From NCBI RefSeq assembly GCF_001713395.1, contig NZ_CP016450.1, positions 1,550,001 to 1,614,000 of the forward strand: a stretch of DNA of 64,000 nt. Direction: 5' to 3'. Every line of letters starts with the position of its first letter. The first letter of the stretch is position 1. The translations under genes and the position numbers were made by a program. The stretch is from Sinorhizobium sp. RAC02. GTDB taxonomy: Bacteria > Pseudomonadota > Alphaproteobacteria > Rhizobiales > Rhizobiaceae. The notes beneath the pieces were generated by a model. The model searched no databases. It was not told where the DNA came from and worked only from the letters and a program-made list of their open reading frames with translations. Shown here piece after piece: positions 1 through 8,229 of this stretch.

Positions 1-451
1 CTGCCTTCGTCTCAGCGTCTTCCGGCGGCGGCACTTCTGACTTTGCCTTGCATTCGACGAGCCAGACGTCATAGACGGGGTGCTCGACGGCGTTGAGGCC
101 GGGGCTGTCGGCGAACATCCAGCCGGTGAAGATGCGGCGAATCTTCCGGTCGAGCGTGATCTCGTCGACCTCGACGAAGGTCGTGACCTTCTGGGTTTCG
201 GTGTCGTCGCGGCTATAACAGACCTTCGGCGTCACCTGCAGCGCGCCGAACTGTACCGTCTCACCGATATAGACATCGAAATTGGTGATGCGGCCGGTGA
301 TCTTGTCGATGCCGGAGAACACGGCGACCGGGTTTTCGATGCGCGCGGCGTTCGATGCGACAGGCATCAACACGGCGCCTGCGGTCGCGGCTGCAAGCAC
401 AGCGACAAGGAACCGCCGGCCGGCGTTTGCCCGTGAAAACCCTGATGTCAT
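1..451 (-). CDS. DUF2155 domain-containing exported protein (3' end cut by window edge)
   Basis: The minus-strand frame opens at ATG 451 and runs off the left edge, giving about 150 codons. The N-terminus has basic residues, then an Ala/Val-rich hydrophobic stretch typical of a Sec signal peptide (about residues 12-35). The mature part contains the segments GIDKITGRITNFDVYIGE and IFTGWMFADSPGLNAVEHPV, which I recognise as the DUF2155 signature of alphaproteobacterial periplasmic proteins. Function is unknown. The gene lies 76 bp downstream of the NDUFA12-like gene on the same strand, an arrangement I recall as common in Rhizobiales. The family call is fairly secure; no function can be read from the sequence. 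Confidence 0.85.
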   Translation of the reverse strand, partial: MTSGFSRANAGRRFLVAVLAAATAGAVLMPVASNAARIENPVAVFSGIDKITGRITNFDVYIGETVQFGALQVTPKVCYSRDDTETQKVTTFVEVDEITLDRKIRRIFTGWMFADSPGLNAVEHPVYDVWLVECKAKSEVPPPEDAETKA

Positions 452-527
452 GAATGCCGTCTCCTGCGATCTGCACCGGCGTTCGCCGGTCGCTTGGAGC
501 TACCGGCGAATTGTGGCCAAATCGGTA

Positions 528-926
528 TCAGTTGCCCGGCGTCCAGGCGTCATAGTCACCAGTCACGCGCGGGCGCTCGCCGGCAACGGCGATCGAGCCC
601 GGCGGGCGGTAGGCCTGTGCGGTGCCGGTCCCGTTCGGGCGGTGCCCCACCTGCCATTCGCGCGGCGTGTACTCTTCGTCAGCCGGCGAAACGTCCGTGC
701 GATGGTGCATCCAGCCATGCCAGCCCGGCGGGATGGCGGAGGCATCGGCATAGCCGTTATAGATTACCCAGCGGCGCGTGCGGCCTTCCGAATCCTTGGC
801 GCTGCCCTGGTAATAGACATTGCCCAACTCGTCCTGCCCCACCTTTTTGCCGAAGCGCCAGGTGTGAAAGCGGGTGCCGATCGTCTGACCGTTCCACCAG
901 GTGAAAATCTGCTTGAGAAGGTTCAT
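528..926 (-). CDS. NADH:ubiquinone oxidoreductase subunit NDUFA12 homologue
   Basis: A 132-residue protein beginning MNLLKQIFTWWNGQTIG, with the family-typical blocks VGQDELGNVYYQ, RRWVIYNGYADASAIPPGWH and WMHHRTD. NDUFA12 (B17.2) is an accessory or assembly-related subunit of complex I, found in mitochondria and in Alphaproteobacteria. It acts at the matrix/cytoplasmic junction of the peripheral arm. Length matches bacterial members. It sits more than 60 kb from the nuo operon at the right of the window, as is usual because it is not part of that operon. No defects are seen. Confidence 0.95.
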   Translation of the reverse strand: MNLLKQIFTWWNGQTIGTRFHTWRFGKKVGQDELGNVYYQGSAKDSEGRTRRWVIYNGYADASAIPPGWHGWMHHRTDVSPADEEYTPREWQVGHRPNGTGTAQAYRPPGSIAVAGERPRVTGDYDAWTPGN

Positions 927-1079
927 GGGCTGGCGTCCTTGGCAGGGCCATGCCGGAAGCGCGGCCCGAGACTGATAGTTCTACCCCGCGCATGGCGGGC
1001 GATATTCTTCCGCTTATGGCGCGGTGACGCCTGAATGTCCAGCGATTCCCGCGCGTTCGCACATGGCTTTTCGTCGCGC

Positions 1080-1580
1080 TCAGCCGCCGAGCGGCTTCTC
1101 GTAGACATCCAGCGGCACGCCGGAGATGTTATCGGCGGTATGCTGCGCCTCGCCCACCTTGGTGAAGCCGTGCGCAGCGTAGAAGCCGACCGCAGCCTCG
1201 TTGCGCGGGTCGACCTCCAGCACCATGGAATTGGCATCGGGAAAGCAGGATTCGAGCTCTGCGAACATGTCGCGGCCGATCCCCTGGCGCTGGAAGCGCG
1301 GCAGCACGTAGAGCTGATGGAGAAACGCCGCCTTCGGCCGCTCCTTCGACATGGCGACATATCCCATGCCGGCAAGCTCCTTGCCATTGTCGGCGACGAC
1401 GAATTCGCTGTCCTTGCGCGCAAGCCGGGCCTTCAGCGCCGGCACCGCGTGCCAGCGCGCGGTGATCTCGCTCACCTTGTCGGCGCCGTAGAGCGCGTCA
1501 TAGGTGGCGTGCCACGTCTCGGCAAGAAGCGCGCTGACCTTCGCCAAGTCCTGCTCGGAAGCCGTGCGAACGAAGAACAT
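1080..1580 (-). CDS. GNAT family N-acetyltransferase
   Basis: A 166-residue single-domain acetyltransferase. The acetyl-CoA binding loop is visible as LPRFQRQGIG (R/Q-x-x-G-x-G/A pattern, about residues 94-103). It is preceded by the beta-4 segment AFLHQLYV and followed by the usual NEAAVGFYAAHGF motif near residues 128-140. The substrate cannot be inferred. It lies 67 bp downstream of gatB on the same strand and may be co-transcribed with it. The start ATG at 1580 gives the expected N-terminal strand FFVRTASEQDL. Confidence 0.85.
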   Translation of the reverse strand: MFFVRTASEQDLAKVSALLAETWHATYDALYGADKVSEITARWHAVPALKARLARKDSEFVVADNGKELAGMGYVAMSKERPKAAFLHQLYVLPRFQRQGIGRDMFAELESCFPDANSMVLEVDPRNEAAVGFYAAHGFTKVGEAQHTADNISGVPLDVYEKPLGG

Positions 1581-1647
1581 GGAGGATCCCTTTGGTTTTG
1601 CAGCAATTCCGGACGGAAAACCGCTTCACACTTTTCCTGGAATTGCT

Positions 1648-3150
1648 TCAGTCCTCGATGCCGAGCTTGGCCTTGACCAGCGCCTGAACGGCCTGCGGGT
1701 TGGCCTTGCCGCCCGTCGCCTTCATCACCTGGCCGACGAACCAGCCGGCCAGCGTCGGCTTGGCCAGAACCTTGGCCACCTGATCGGGATTGGCGGCGAT
1801 GATCTCATCGACGGCCTTCTCGATGGCGCCGGTATCTGTCACCTGCTTCATGCCGCGCGTTTCGACGAGTTCAGCCGGGTTGCCGCCTTCGGTCCAGACG
1901 ATTTCGAACAGGTCCTTGGCGATCTTGCCGGAGATGGTGCCGTCCTTGATGAGATCGATGATGCCGCCGAGCTGATCGGGCGAAACCGGAGTCTCTTCAA
2001 TGGCTTTGCCGTCCTTGTTCAAGGCACCAAGCAAGTCGTTGATGACCCAGTTAGCGGCAATCTTGCCGTCGCGGCCGGCGGCCACGGCCTCGTAATAGTC
2101 GGCGATCGCCTTTTCCGAGACGAGCACCGAGGCATCGTAGACCGAAAGGCCGAGATCCTTGACGAAGCGAATCTTTTTGTCATCCGGCAGTTCCGGCAAG
2201 TCGGCCAGAAGCTTGCCGACGAATTCGTTGTCGAATTCCAGCGGCAACAGGTCCGGATCGGGGAAATAGCGGTAATCGTGCGCGTCTTCCTTCGAGCGCA
2301 TGGAGCGCGTCTCGCCCTTGCCCGGGTCGAAGAGACGGGTTTCCTGGTCGATCGAACCGCCGTCCTCCAGAATGCCGATCTGGCGGCGGGCTTCGTATTC
2401 AATCGCCTGGCCCATGAAGCGGATGGAGTTGACGTTCTTGATCTCGCAGCGCGTGCCGAAGCCCTCGCCCGGACGGCGCACGGAGACGTTGACGTCGGCG
2501 CGCATCGAGCCTTCGTCCATGTTGCCGTCGCAAGTGCCGAGGTAGCGCACGATGGAGCGCAGCTTCGTCATATAGGCCTTGGCCTCGTCCGACGAGCGCA
2601 TGTCCGGCTTGGAGACGATCTCCATCAGCGCGACGCCCGAACGGTTGAGGTCGACATAGGACATGGTCGGATGCTGGTCGTGCATCGACTTGCCGGCGTC
2701 CTGCTCAAGGTGCAGGCGCTCGATACCGATCTCGATATCTTCAAAGTTGCCCTGGCGGTCGGGGCCGAGCGAGATGACGATCTTGCCTTCGCCGACGATC
2801 GGATCCTTGAACTGCGAAATCTGGTAGCCCTGCGGCAGGTCCGGATAGAAGTAGTTCTTGCGGTCGAAGATCGAGCGGTGGTTGATCTGCGCCTTCAGGC
2901 CGAGACCGGTGCGCACGGCCTGGCGCACGCATTCCTCGTTGATGACTGGCAGCATGCCAGGCATGGCCGCATCGACGAGCGAAACGTTGGCGTTCGGCGC
3001 CTTGCCGAACTCGGTGGAGGCGCCGGAGAAGAGCTTGGAATTCGAAAGAACCTGCGCGTGCACCTCCAGGCCGATGATCACCTCCCAGTCGCCAGTGGCG
3101 CCGGGGATGAAGCGTTTCGGATCGGGAGTACGGACGTCGACGAGGGTCAT
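1648..3150 (-). CDS. gatB: Aspartyl/glutamyl-tRNA(Asn/Gln) amidotransferase subunit B
   Basis: A 500-residue GatB. It is the tRNA-binding and kinase/transamidase subunit that, with GatA and GatC, converts Glu-tRNA(Gln) or Asp-tRNA(Asn) to the amidated form in the cytoplasm. The diagnostic N-terminal [10 protein letters not shown] segment is at about residues 25-34, followed by [16 protein letters not shown] and a C-terminal YqeY-like helical domain from about residue 350. Length equals the family norm. gatB is separated from gatA and gatC by about 5.2 kb of other genes, so the three subunits are not one operon here. Confidence 0.98.
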   Translation of the reverse strand: MTLVDVRTPDPKRFIPGATGDWEVIIGLEVHAQVLSNSKLFSGASTEFGKAPNANVSLVDAAMPGMLPVINEECVRQAVRTGLGLKAQINHRSIFDRKNYFYPDLPQGYQISQFKDPIVGEGKIVISLGPDRQGNFEDIEIGIERLHLEQDAGKSMHDQHPTMSYVDLNRSGVALMEIVSKPDMRSSDEAKAYMTKLRSIVRYLGTCDGNMDEGSMRADVNVSVRRPGEGFGTRCEIKNVNSIRFMGQAIEYEARRQIGILEDGGSIDQETRLFDPGKGETRSMRSKEDAHDYRYFPDPDLLPLEFDNEFVGKLLADLPELPDDKKIRFVKDLGLSVYDASVLVSEKAIADYYEAVAAGRDGKIAANWVINDLLGALNKDGKAIEETPVSPDQLGGIIDLIKDGTISGKIAKDLFEIVWTEGGNPAELVETRGMKQVTDTGAIEKAVDEIIAANPDQVAKVLAKPTLAGWFVGQVMKATGGKANPQAVQALVKAKLGIED

Positions 3151-3280
3151 GGCAGGCTCTTGGCTCGGGTGTCTTCAGTGCTGTCTCGGTAGAACATATG
3201 GGCAGGCGGCGCAAGGTTTTCAGCAGGCGCAGCCCGACCTCGTTAGCCAGGCGGCAAGGATGATCGGCTAACAACGCCCC

Positions 3281-3586
3281 ATGAGCACGGCAACAACGCT
3301 TCTGGTCTTTTTTCTCGTTTTCAACCTCGTGACGTTCTGCGTCTATTGGTGGGACAAGCAAGCCGCGCGCGATGGCCATCGGCGCGTTTCCGAAGCGCGC
3401 CTGCTGCAGTTGGCTTTGATCGGCGGCAGCCTTGGCGCGTTCGCCGCGCAACGCTTGTTGCGGCATAAGACGCACAAGGAGCCGTTTCGTACACAGCTGA
3501 TGGCAATCCTGATCCTGCACGCAATGCTGATCCCGACGGCTCTGGTCTTCGGCCCTTCCCTCTACCAGATGCTGCGCGCCGGCTGA
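3281..3586 (+). CDS. DUF1294 family small membrane protein
   Basis: A 101-residue protein with two or three predicted membrane segments (about residues 5-23, 40-56 and 75-95). The central block KQAARDGHRRVSEARLLQLA, followed by GGSLGA and HKTHKEPFR, is characteristic of the DUF1294 family. These are often stand-alone or fused to a cold-shock domain; none is present here. Function is unknown. It starts 130 bp from the divergent gatB start and ends 57 bp before the Rrf2 gene. Confidence 0.85.
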   Translation: MSTATTLLVFFLVFNLVTFCVYWWDKQAARDGHRRVSEARLLQLALIGGSLGAFAAQRLLRHKTHKEPFRTQLMAILILHAMLIPTALVFGPSLYQMLRAG

Positions 3587-3607
3587 CATCCCATTCGGCA
3601 GCGCCTG

Positions 3608-3643
3608 TTGACACACGGCACGATTCGTAACTATTGTTGTTAC
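3608..3643 (+). promoter_or_regulatory. Candidate promoter with overlapping operator upstream of the Rrf2 gene
   Basis: A TTGACA hexamer at 3608-3613 is followed 18 bp later by TATTGT at 3632-3637. A perfect inverted repeat, GTAAC (3627-3631) and GTTAC (3639-3643) with a 7-nt spacer, covers this -10 region and abuts the ATG at 3644. If the promoter is real, transcription would begin at or within a few bases of the start codon, giving a leaderless mRNA. The palindrome would suit autorepression by the Rrf2 protein. This is inferred from pattern only. Confidence 0.5.
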
Positions 3644-4093
3644 ATGAAAAGAAACAGTCGACTTTCCGCGGTGCTTCACGCACTCATGCATATGGCCGAA
3701 CGCGACGCACCGATGACCTCGGACGATCTCGCGCGCTGCCTCGATACCAACGCCGTCGTCGTTCGGCGCACCATGGCCGGGCTTCGCGATGCCGGCATCG
3801 TGCAATCTGGCCGCGGCCATGGCGGCGGCTGGCATTTCGCCAGGCCGCTTGCCAATATCTCGCTGCTCGACATCTACAATGCGCTCGGCGAGCCGATCGT
3901 CTTCCAGATCGGTGCTGCCACGGAAATGCCGGGCTGCGTGGTCGAGCAATCCGTGAACCGGGTGATCGGCGATGCGCTGAAGGATGCGGAAGCGATCCTG
4001 ATGGCGCGTTTCGCCGGTACGACACTGGCCAACCTTGCCGAGGATTTCCGCGCGGCGGCCGCAGCCAAGCGCGCCCGCGCCGATACCGGCTAA
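3644..4093 (+). CDS. Rrf2 family transcriptional regulator
   Basis: A 149-residue winged-helix regulator starting MKRNSRLSAVLHALMHMAE. The helix-turn-helix region runs through SDDLARCLDTNAVVVRRTM, and the wing motif is GRGHGGGWHFARP (about residues 55-67). The three-cysteine Fe-S ligand cluster of IscR/NsrR is absent: only single Cys residues occur, near positions 35 and 102. It is therefore more like the cluster-free YwnA branch. I chose ATG 3644 over an upstream in-frame TTG at 3608 because homology begins at 3644. It is followed 83 bp later by a thioredoxin-reductase-like gene that is probably its target. Confidence 0.88.
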   Translation: MKRNSRLSAVLHALMHMAERDAPMTSDDLARCLDTNAVVVRRTMAGLRDAGIVQSGRGHGGGWHFARPLANISLLDIYNALGEPIVFQIGAATEMPGCVVEQSVNRVIGDALKDAEAILMARFAGTTLANLAEDFRAAAAAKRARADTG

Positions 4094-4176
4094 GTCGCAA
4101 CCACGTCCCTATCCGCATCGTCAACGACCGGCACCGCCGGGCGAACGCTGCCGCTTGTTCCAGAAAGGATGAAACC

Positions 4177-5079
4177 ATGACCGAAGATGCCATCATCATC
4201 GGCGGGGGCTTTGCCGGCCTTTCCGCCGCCATGCAGCTTGCCCGCGCCCGCCGCCGCATTACCATCTTGGACACCGGCGAGCCGCGCAATCGCTTCTCCG
4301 CCCATTCGCACGGCTTCCTTGCGCAGGATGGTCGGCCGGGGCGCGATATCCTCGCCGATGCCCGTCGCCAGCTTGCCGCTTATGAGACCGTCACCTTCCG
4401 CGATGTGCCGGCCGAAACGCTGGAGGGCGAGAGGGACGCTTTTTCCGTGTTCACTGGCGGTGGCGGGCGTATAGATGCACGGCGCGTGCTGCTCGCCACC
4501 GGTTTCGAAGACCAACTGCCGGCGATCCCCGGTCTTGCGGAGCGCTGGGGCAAGACGGTGCTGCATTGCCCCTATTGCCACGGCTACGAGGTCGGCGGCG
4601 GCGCGGTCGGCGTGCTGGCCCGGACCGCCGAAGCGGCGCGATTCGCGGCTGTCGTCGCCGATTGGGGCGATGTCACCCTCTTCACCAATGCCGTGCCGGA
4701 ACCGGACGACGAGGCGCTTGCCGTGCTTGCCGAGCGCAATGTGAAACTGCGGCCGGGCCGCGTTACCGCAATCGCGGACGGGCCGGATGGCATGCTGTCG
4801 GTCGAGACCGGGCCGGGCATTCCGACACTGGTGAAGGCGCTCTTCGTCATGCCGGAGGCACGGGTGCGCAGCGCCATCCCGGCAGACCGCGGCCTCAAAC
4901 TCAAGGAAACGCCGATCGGCAATATCCTTCACACGGACGACATGGGCCAGACATCCCTGCCCGGCCTCTATGCCGCCGGCGACATCGCGCTTGGCCCGGC
5001 CAATATCTCGCTTGCCGCGGCCAATGGGGTCAAAACCGCCGTGATGCTACATCACTCGCTGATCTGGCCTGCGCATTGA
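4177..5079 (+). CDS. Thioredoxin-reductase-like NAD(P)/FAD-dependent oxidoreductase
   Basis: A 300-residue flavoprotein. The N-terminal FAD-binding Rossmann motif is IIIGGGFAGLSAAMQLARA (residues 6-24). A redox CPYC motif appears in HCPYCHGYE near residue 131. The second FAD-contact motif GLYAAGDIA lies near residue 266. The NADP-domain glycine motif is weak (VGVLARTAEAARFA). This architecture is typical of short TrxB-like proteins found beside Rrf2 regulators, with a likely role in thiol or electrophile redox. The start at 4177 has AAAGGA 9 bases upstream. The substrate is unknown; it need not be the true thioredoxin reductase. Confidence 0.88.
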   Translation: MTEDAIIIGGGFAGLSAAMQLARARRRITILDTGEPRNRFSAHSHGFLAQDGRPGRDILADARRQLAAYETVTFRDVPAETLEGERDAFSVFTGGGGRIDARRVLLATGFEDQLPAIPGLAERWGKTVLHCPYCHGYEVGGGAVGVLARTAEAARFAAVVADWGDVTLFTNAVPEPDDEALAVLAERNVKLRPGRVTAIADGPDGMLSVETGPGIPTLVKALFVMPEARVRSAIPADRGLKLKETPIGNILHTDDMGQTSLPGLYAAGDIALGPANISLAAANGVKTAVMLHHSLIWPAH

Positions 5080-5206
5080 CGCAGCAGCGGCGCTTGGTTA
5101 TTTCAAGGCGTCCGCACATGGAGTTTTGATGTCCAACTCCTCTGAGACCTGCTGAGGACCCTGCCCGCTAACCAATGCGCGCAGGGTCGGAAAAACGATG
5201 AACCCT

Positions 5207-5235
5207 GCCACCCCGTGGGTGGCGGAACGTTTTTT
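5207..5235 (+). other. GC-rich hairpin in the leader of the YjhX-like gene
   Basis: A perfect 7-bp stem, GCCACCC (5207-5213) and GGGTGGC (5217-5223) with a CGT loop, is followed six bases later by a run of six T (5230-5235). It lies about 40 bases before the toxin-like start. The gap between stem and T-run makes it a poor classical terminator, so a leader-control role is only a possibility. Confidence 0.35.
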
Positions 5236-5272
5236 CGCGTTCATTCGAACGCCAGACGGATCACTCAAGACA

Positions 5273-5530
5273 ATGGACATTTCGCGCGCCGAACAGCGCA
5301 TTCTCCACCTGCTCGCCCAGGGCGGCAGGATCGACATCGAAAAAGATGAAAACCGAAAGATCGCAACGGTCGCCTGCATCACGCGGGACGGCTGGCGCGC
5401 GGGCGGGCTCACGATAGAGCTCTTCCGCAAGCTGAAACGCCGGCGCTGCATCGCGTCATCCGGCGGCAGGCCCTACCGCATCACGCAGCGGGGCCTGGTG
5501 CTCGTGCGATCGCAGCTGGACAACCAGTAG
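5273..5530 (+). CDS. YjhX/TopAI family toxin homologue (UPF0386)
   Basis: An 85-residue protein reading MDISRAEQRILHLLAQGGRI at its start and ending with GGRPYRITQRGLVLVRSQLDN. Both ends match the E. coli YjhX (TopAI) family in order and length. In E. coli, TopAI binds and inhibits DNA topoisomerase I and is neutralised by the neighbouring GNAT-fold protein YjhQ. An in-frame ATG at 5198 would add 25 residues, but the family starts at 5273. A GNAT gene lies next door but in convergent orientation, and topA itself is at 20772. Toxicity here is untested and the pairing is inferred. Confidence 0.8.
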   Translation: MDISRAEQRILHLLAQGGRIDIEKDENRKIATVACITRDGWRAGGLTIELFRKLKRRRCIASSGGRPYRITQRGLVLVRSQLDNQ

Positions 5531-5536
5531 ACAGAC

Positions 5537-5570
5537 CGGGAGGCGCGGCAAAAGCCCGCCTCCCGTTTCA
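5537..5570 (+). terminator. Intrinsic terminator between convergent YjhX-like and GNAT genes
   Basis: A strong stem, CGGGAGGCG (5537-5545) with CGCCTCCCG (5557-5565), is extended by an inner GGC-AAAA-GCC. It is followed by TTTCAAAAT. It sits directly after the YjhX-like stop and just beyond the GNAT stop, so it may serve both strands. Confidence 0.55.
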
Positions 5571-6080
5571 AAATCCGGCTGGCCCATAACCGATGGGTTC
5601 CTCCGCGATCAACTGCCGGCGCAGTCCGATCGATTCCACATCCCGGTCGAGACGCGGCTGGTAGTCAACAGACAGCCAGCTAACCGAATAACCGTGTTTC
5701 TGGAAGAAGCCGACGGCGGCCGTGTTGCGCGCATGGGTCTGAAGGCGTGCCGCCTCGAATCCGGCGGCAAGGATTTCACCCTCAATGGCAGCGAGCAGGG
5801 CGGCGCCGAGGCCCTTCTTCTGCTGGGGCGGATCGACCCAGAGATCGGTGATCTCGTCGTCCAGGGATTCACGCGAGGCCCAACCGGCCAGCACGCCGTC
5901 GCTCTCGGCCACCGTCACCCGCAGCCAATGGGCGGCCAGAAACTGCTGGAAGGCGGAGCGTGCATTGTCCCGCCGCACCTGAAGGTCGGCTACCCCCACC
6001 ACGGCCTGCTCCCAGGCCCGCACGCCAATCTCGACGACGGCGAGCACATCCTCTTCACGCGCATTGCGAACAGTGATCAT
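5568..6080 (-). CDS. GNAT family N-acetyltransferase facing the YjhX-like gene
   Basis: A 170-residue acetyltransferase starting MITVRNAREEDVLAVVEIG. The core shows DEITDLWVDP (beta-4), the acetyl-CoA loop QQKKGLGAALL (about residues 84-94) and NTAAVGFFQKHGY near residues 118-130. I chose ATG 6080 over an upstream in-frame start at 6116 because the fold begins there. Gene order (toxin homologue then GNAT) resembles E. coli topAI-yjhQ, but the two genes converge rather than form an operon. Whether this is an antitoxin analogue or an unrelated acetyltransferase cannot be decided. Confidence 0.8.
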   Translation of the reverse strand: MITVRNAREEDVLAVVEIGVRAWEQAVVGVADLQVRRDNARSAFQQFLAAHWLRVTVAESDGVLAGWASRESLDDEITDLWVDPPQQKKGLGAALLAAIEGEILAAGFEAARLQTHARNTAAVGFFQKHGYSVSWLSVDYQPRLDRDVESIGLRRQLIAEEPIGYGPAGF

Positions 6081-6297
6081 GCGGGTGCCCCTTCCGGCAC
6101 TATGAAAGCACTGCACGAGGGACTTGGCGAGGGAGACGAAAGGCTATCCACGGAGATGATGGGAGGAGCGTGCGGACATATCGCACCAAAGAGGCCTCAA
6201 CCTCTCCTCGATCATGGTCGGGCTTGACGCGACCATCCACACTCCAGGGAGGCCAATGCATCTCCGGCTCAGGTCCGGGGTTGGGGTAAAGGTCTTT

Positions 6298-6330
6298 CCA
6301 AAACGAAACCGCCCGGCCTTTCGGCCGGGC
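6298..6330 (-). terminator. Intrinsic terminator downstream of the slipin gene
   Basis: On the minus strand, GCCCGGCC-GAAA-GGCCGGGC (plus positions 6311-6330, 8-bp perfect stem with a GAAA tetraloop) is followed by GGTTTCGTTTT. It lies just beyond the slipin stop codon. Confidence 0.75.
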
Positions 6331-6336
6331 GATCCC

Positions 6337-7482
6337 TTACTTGTCGCGGAGTTGGACGATGTCGTTCATCAGACCCGCCGTACCATTGTGGATGGTCAGG
6401 CGTTCCACCTTGCCGGCGATGGCTTCCAGCGCTTCAAGCTCCTTCAGCCGCAGCATGACCGGGTTCTCCGCCATCACCTTCGCCGTGTTGAGCAACGAAC
6501 GGGTGGCGTTCGTTTCCTCGCGGCGGCGAATGACGTTGGCTTCTGCCTGCTTCTCCGCGGCGACAACCTGGTTGAGGATATCGCGCATCTCGCCCGGCAG
6601 GATCACATCCTTGAGCTCGATGGCCGACACCTCGACACCGATCGCCGCCATGTCGGCGCGCACCTTCTCGGCGGCTTCCGCATTGACCGTCACCTTGCGT
6701 TCAAGGATCTGGTCGAGCGTCAGCGTGCCGAGCGTCTGGCGGAAGGCGAACTGCAATGCCCGGTACAGGGCATCGGCAAAGTCCTTCACGTCAGACACCG
6801 CCTTCAGCGGATCGACGACGCGGTACTCGGCTGCAATGTTCACCCGGATCGTCACCTTGTCGCGGGTAAGCAGTTCCTGACCGGTCACGTCGAGCGACTG
6901 GCGCTTCAGGTCGACCACGCGCACCTGGATCGTCTTTCCGACGTTCCAGAAGGCGTGAGCGCCGGGCTCCAGCATGCGCTGATGCGTACCGTCGACGAAG
7001 AGCAGGCCAACCTGACCATCGTTGACGAGGAAGGCCGTCGTCAGCTCCGTACGACGCGCCCGCGTCAGCCGACGCATCAGCTCCGGATCGACGTCGAGCC
7101 GATCCTTGAGATCGACGCGCGTTTCGGTCCACGGACCGGCCGCGTTCCAGACCACGAGCTTCTGGTTCGGTGCGAGCACCGCATGCAGCTCGCCGTCGCG
7201 CTCGACGACCGCCACCTCACGGCTGCCCGTCCGGAAAACCGCCAGTTCGCGTGCCGCCACCTCCGGGAGCGTATCGAACAACGGCTTCTCGTAGGCCGAG
7301 GCAAAGGTCGGCCGGTTCACGTCGTGGCGCTCCAGCTCGAGCATGCCGCGGCGGTTCGGTAGGGCGTGCTCGCCTGGTCCGAAAATGCCGAGCACCTCTC
7401 CCCTGTAGAGGGCGAGCACCCGTTCGTTTGCCTTCACGAGGACGCGCTGGCGCCCCAAAATCATATCGAGAAACATCGTCAT
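6337..7482 (-). CDS. Slipin family protein (stomatin/SPFH domain)
   Basis: A 381-residue protein. The N-terminal third has a slipin-type pre-domain (residues 1-130, including VLGIFGPGEHALPNRRG). The SPFH core spans about 150-310 and includes LTRDKVTIRVNIAAEYRVVD and LDQILERK. It ends with the coiled Glu/Ala-rich segment VVAAEKQAEANVIRRREETN and a short tail. Slipins form membrane-associated oligomers and are implicated in membrane microdomains and protease control. No obvious N-terminal transmembrane helix is present, so it may be peripheral. No NfeD-type protease partner lies nearby. A terminator follows at 6298-6330. Confidence 0.9.
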   Translation of the reverse strand: MTMFLDMILGRQRVLVKANERVLALYRGEVLGIFGPGEHALPNRRGMLELERHDVNRPTFASAYEKPLFDTLPEVAARELAVFRTGSREVAVVERDGELHAVLAPNQKLVVWNAAGPWTETRVDLKDRLDVDPELMRRLTRARRTELTTAFLVNDGQVGLLFVDGTHQRMLEPGAHAFWNVGKTIQVRVVDLKRQSLDVTGQELLTRDKVTIRVNIAAEYRVVDPLKAVSDVKDFADALYRALQFAFRQTLGTLTLDQILERKVTVNAEAAEKVRADMAAIGVEVSAIELKDVILPGEMRDILNQVVAAEKQAEANVIRRREETNATRSLLNTAKVMAENPVMLRLKELEALEAIAGKVERLTIHNGTAGLMNDIVQLRDK

Positions 7483-7853
7483 TGTTCTTGCTCCTTCGGG
7501 TCATACGCTACGTCACGAACCGATCTTCCTTTCGTTTCTGGTTTCGACTGGTACCGGAGGCGCATCTTGCCACCAGTTCCCTGAGACACCCTGATCGCCC
7601 GGGGAACCTGCGGGCGGGGCATGCGAATAGTGATCCGAGAACCGGATGACGGCCATCGGCGATGGGTTTTCGGGAGAGGACCGCGCGGCCTTTCGGCGGG
7701 CTCGGGAACCATGGGCTCCGTCGCTGGCCTGAAGGCATCTTGGCCGTCACCGCGAACCGGACCGCAAATGTCCGGCGTTAGGCTTTCCGGGTTTCCCCGG
7801 TTCGCCGTCCGCAGTCCGGTCCCCGGACCGGATATCGAGACAGCTTGGAAGGC
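7483..7853. other. 371-bp gene-free interval between slipin and the tRNA-like pair
   Basis: No reading frame here has credible coding character; the open frames are shadows without recognisable homology. The only structure noticed is a CCGGTCC-CC-GGACCGG hairpin near 7815-7832. Nothing else can be supported. Confidence 0.5.
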
Positions 7854-7925
7854 TGTTTGGAGAAGGATTCGAACCTTCCACAGTCAGATTACAGGTCTGA
7901 TGCTCTACCACTGAGCTATCCAATG
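7854..7925 (-). tRNA. tRNA-Thr(UGU)-like gene, atypical
   Basis: On the minus strand the D-stem GCTC/GAGC, anticodon stem TCAGA/TCTGA, 5-nt variable loop and T-arm GAAGG-TTCGAAT-CCTTC are all well formed. The anticodon loop reads CCTGTAA, placing UGU (Thr) at 34-36 with C instead of the near-universal U at position 33. The acceptor pairs over only five of seven positions (TTGGA with TCCAA). No CCA is encoded. The 5' end overlaps the CCA end of the next tRNA-like gene by two bases. It may be a decayed copy or an unusual functional tRNA. Confidence 0.6.
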
Positions 7926-7998
7926 GAGCAGACAACGGGAATCGAACCCGCGACCTCCGGAGAAAATGTCCGGTGCTCTACCGCTGAGCTAGGTCCGC
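7924..7998 (-). tRNA. tRNA-like gene with UUU anticodon (Lys-type), atypical
   Basis: On the minus strand the acceptor GCGGACC/TGTCTGC pairs at six of seven positions. The D-stem is GCTC/GAGC, anticodon stem CCGGA/TCCGG, variable loop AGGTC and T-arm GCGGG-TTCGATT-CCCGT. CCA is encoded at the 3' end (plus 7924-7926). The anticodon loop is CATTTTC, giving UUU at 34-36 but A at position 33 and U at 37, neither of which is normal for tRNA-Lys. The fold is intact but the decoding loop is not canonical. Confidence 0.55.
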
Positions 7999-8229
7999 AA
8001 ACCAGTCTTCTTGGTGCGGCATCCGTACACGACGACGGCAGGGCCGCCTCGCGCGGGAGGAGCGTGAAAACTCCATCCGTTGACATCCGCACCGGCTGAA
8101 CGACCGGGAGGGCGCGTTTATTCTCAACTTATGGGGGGATCAAGCAGAAAAGGCGTGGGCATGCCTATCGTTACGGCAGGTGTTGCCGTTACGACACGAT
8201 ATGGACGATGAAAGCCGTGCCTTCGGGTG

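Noticed and set aside
5198-5272. 25-residue N-terminal extension of the YjhX-like protein from ATG 5198
   Set aside because: The family starts at the internal ATG 5273, and a hairpin with a T-run covers the upstream start region.
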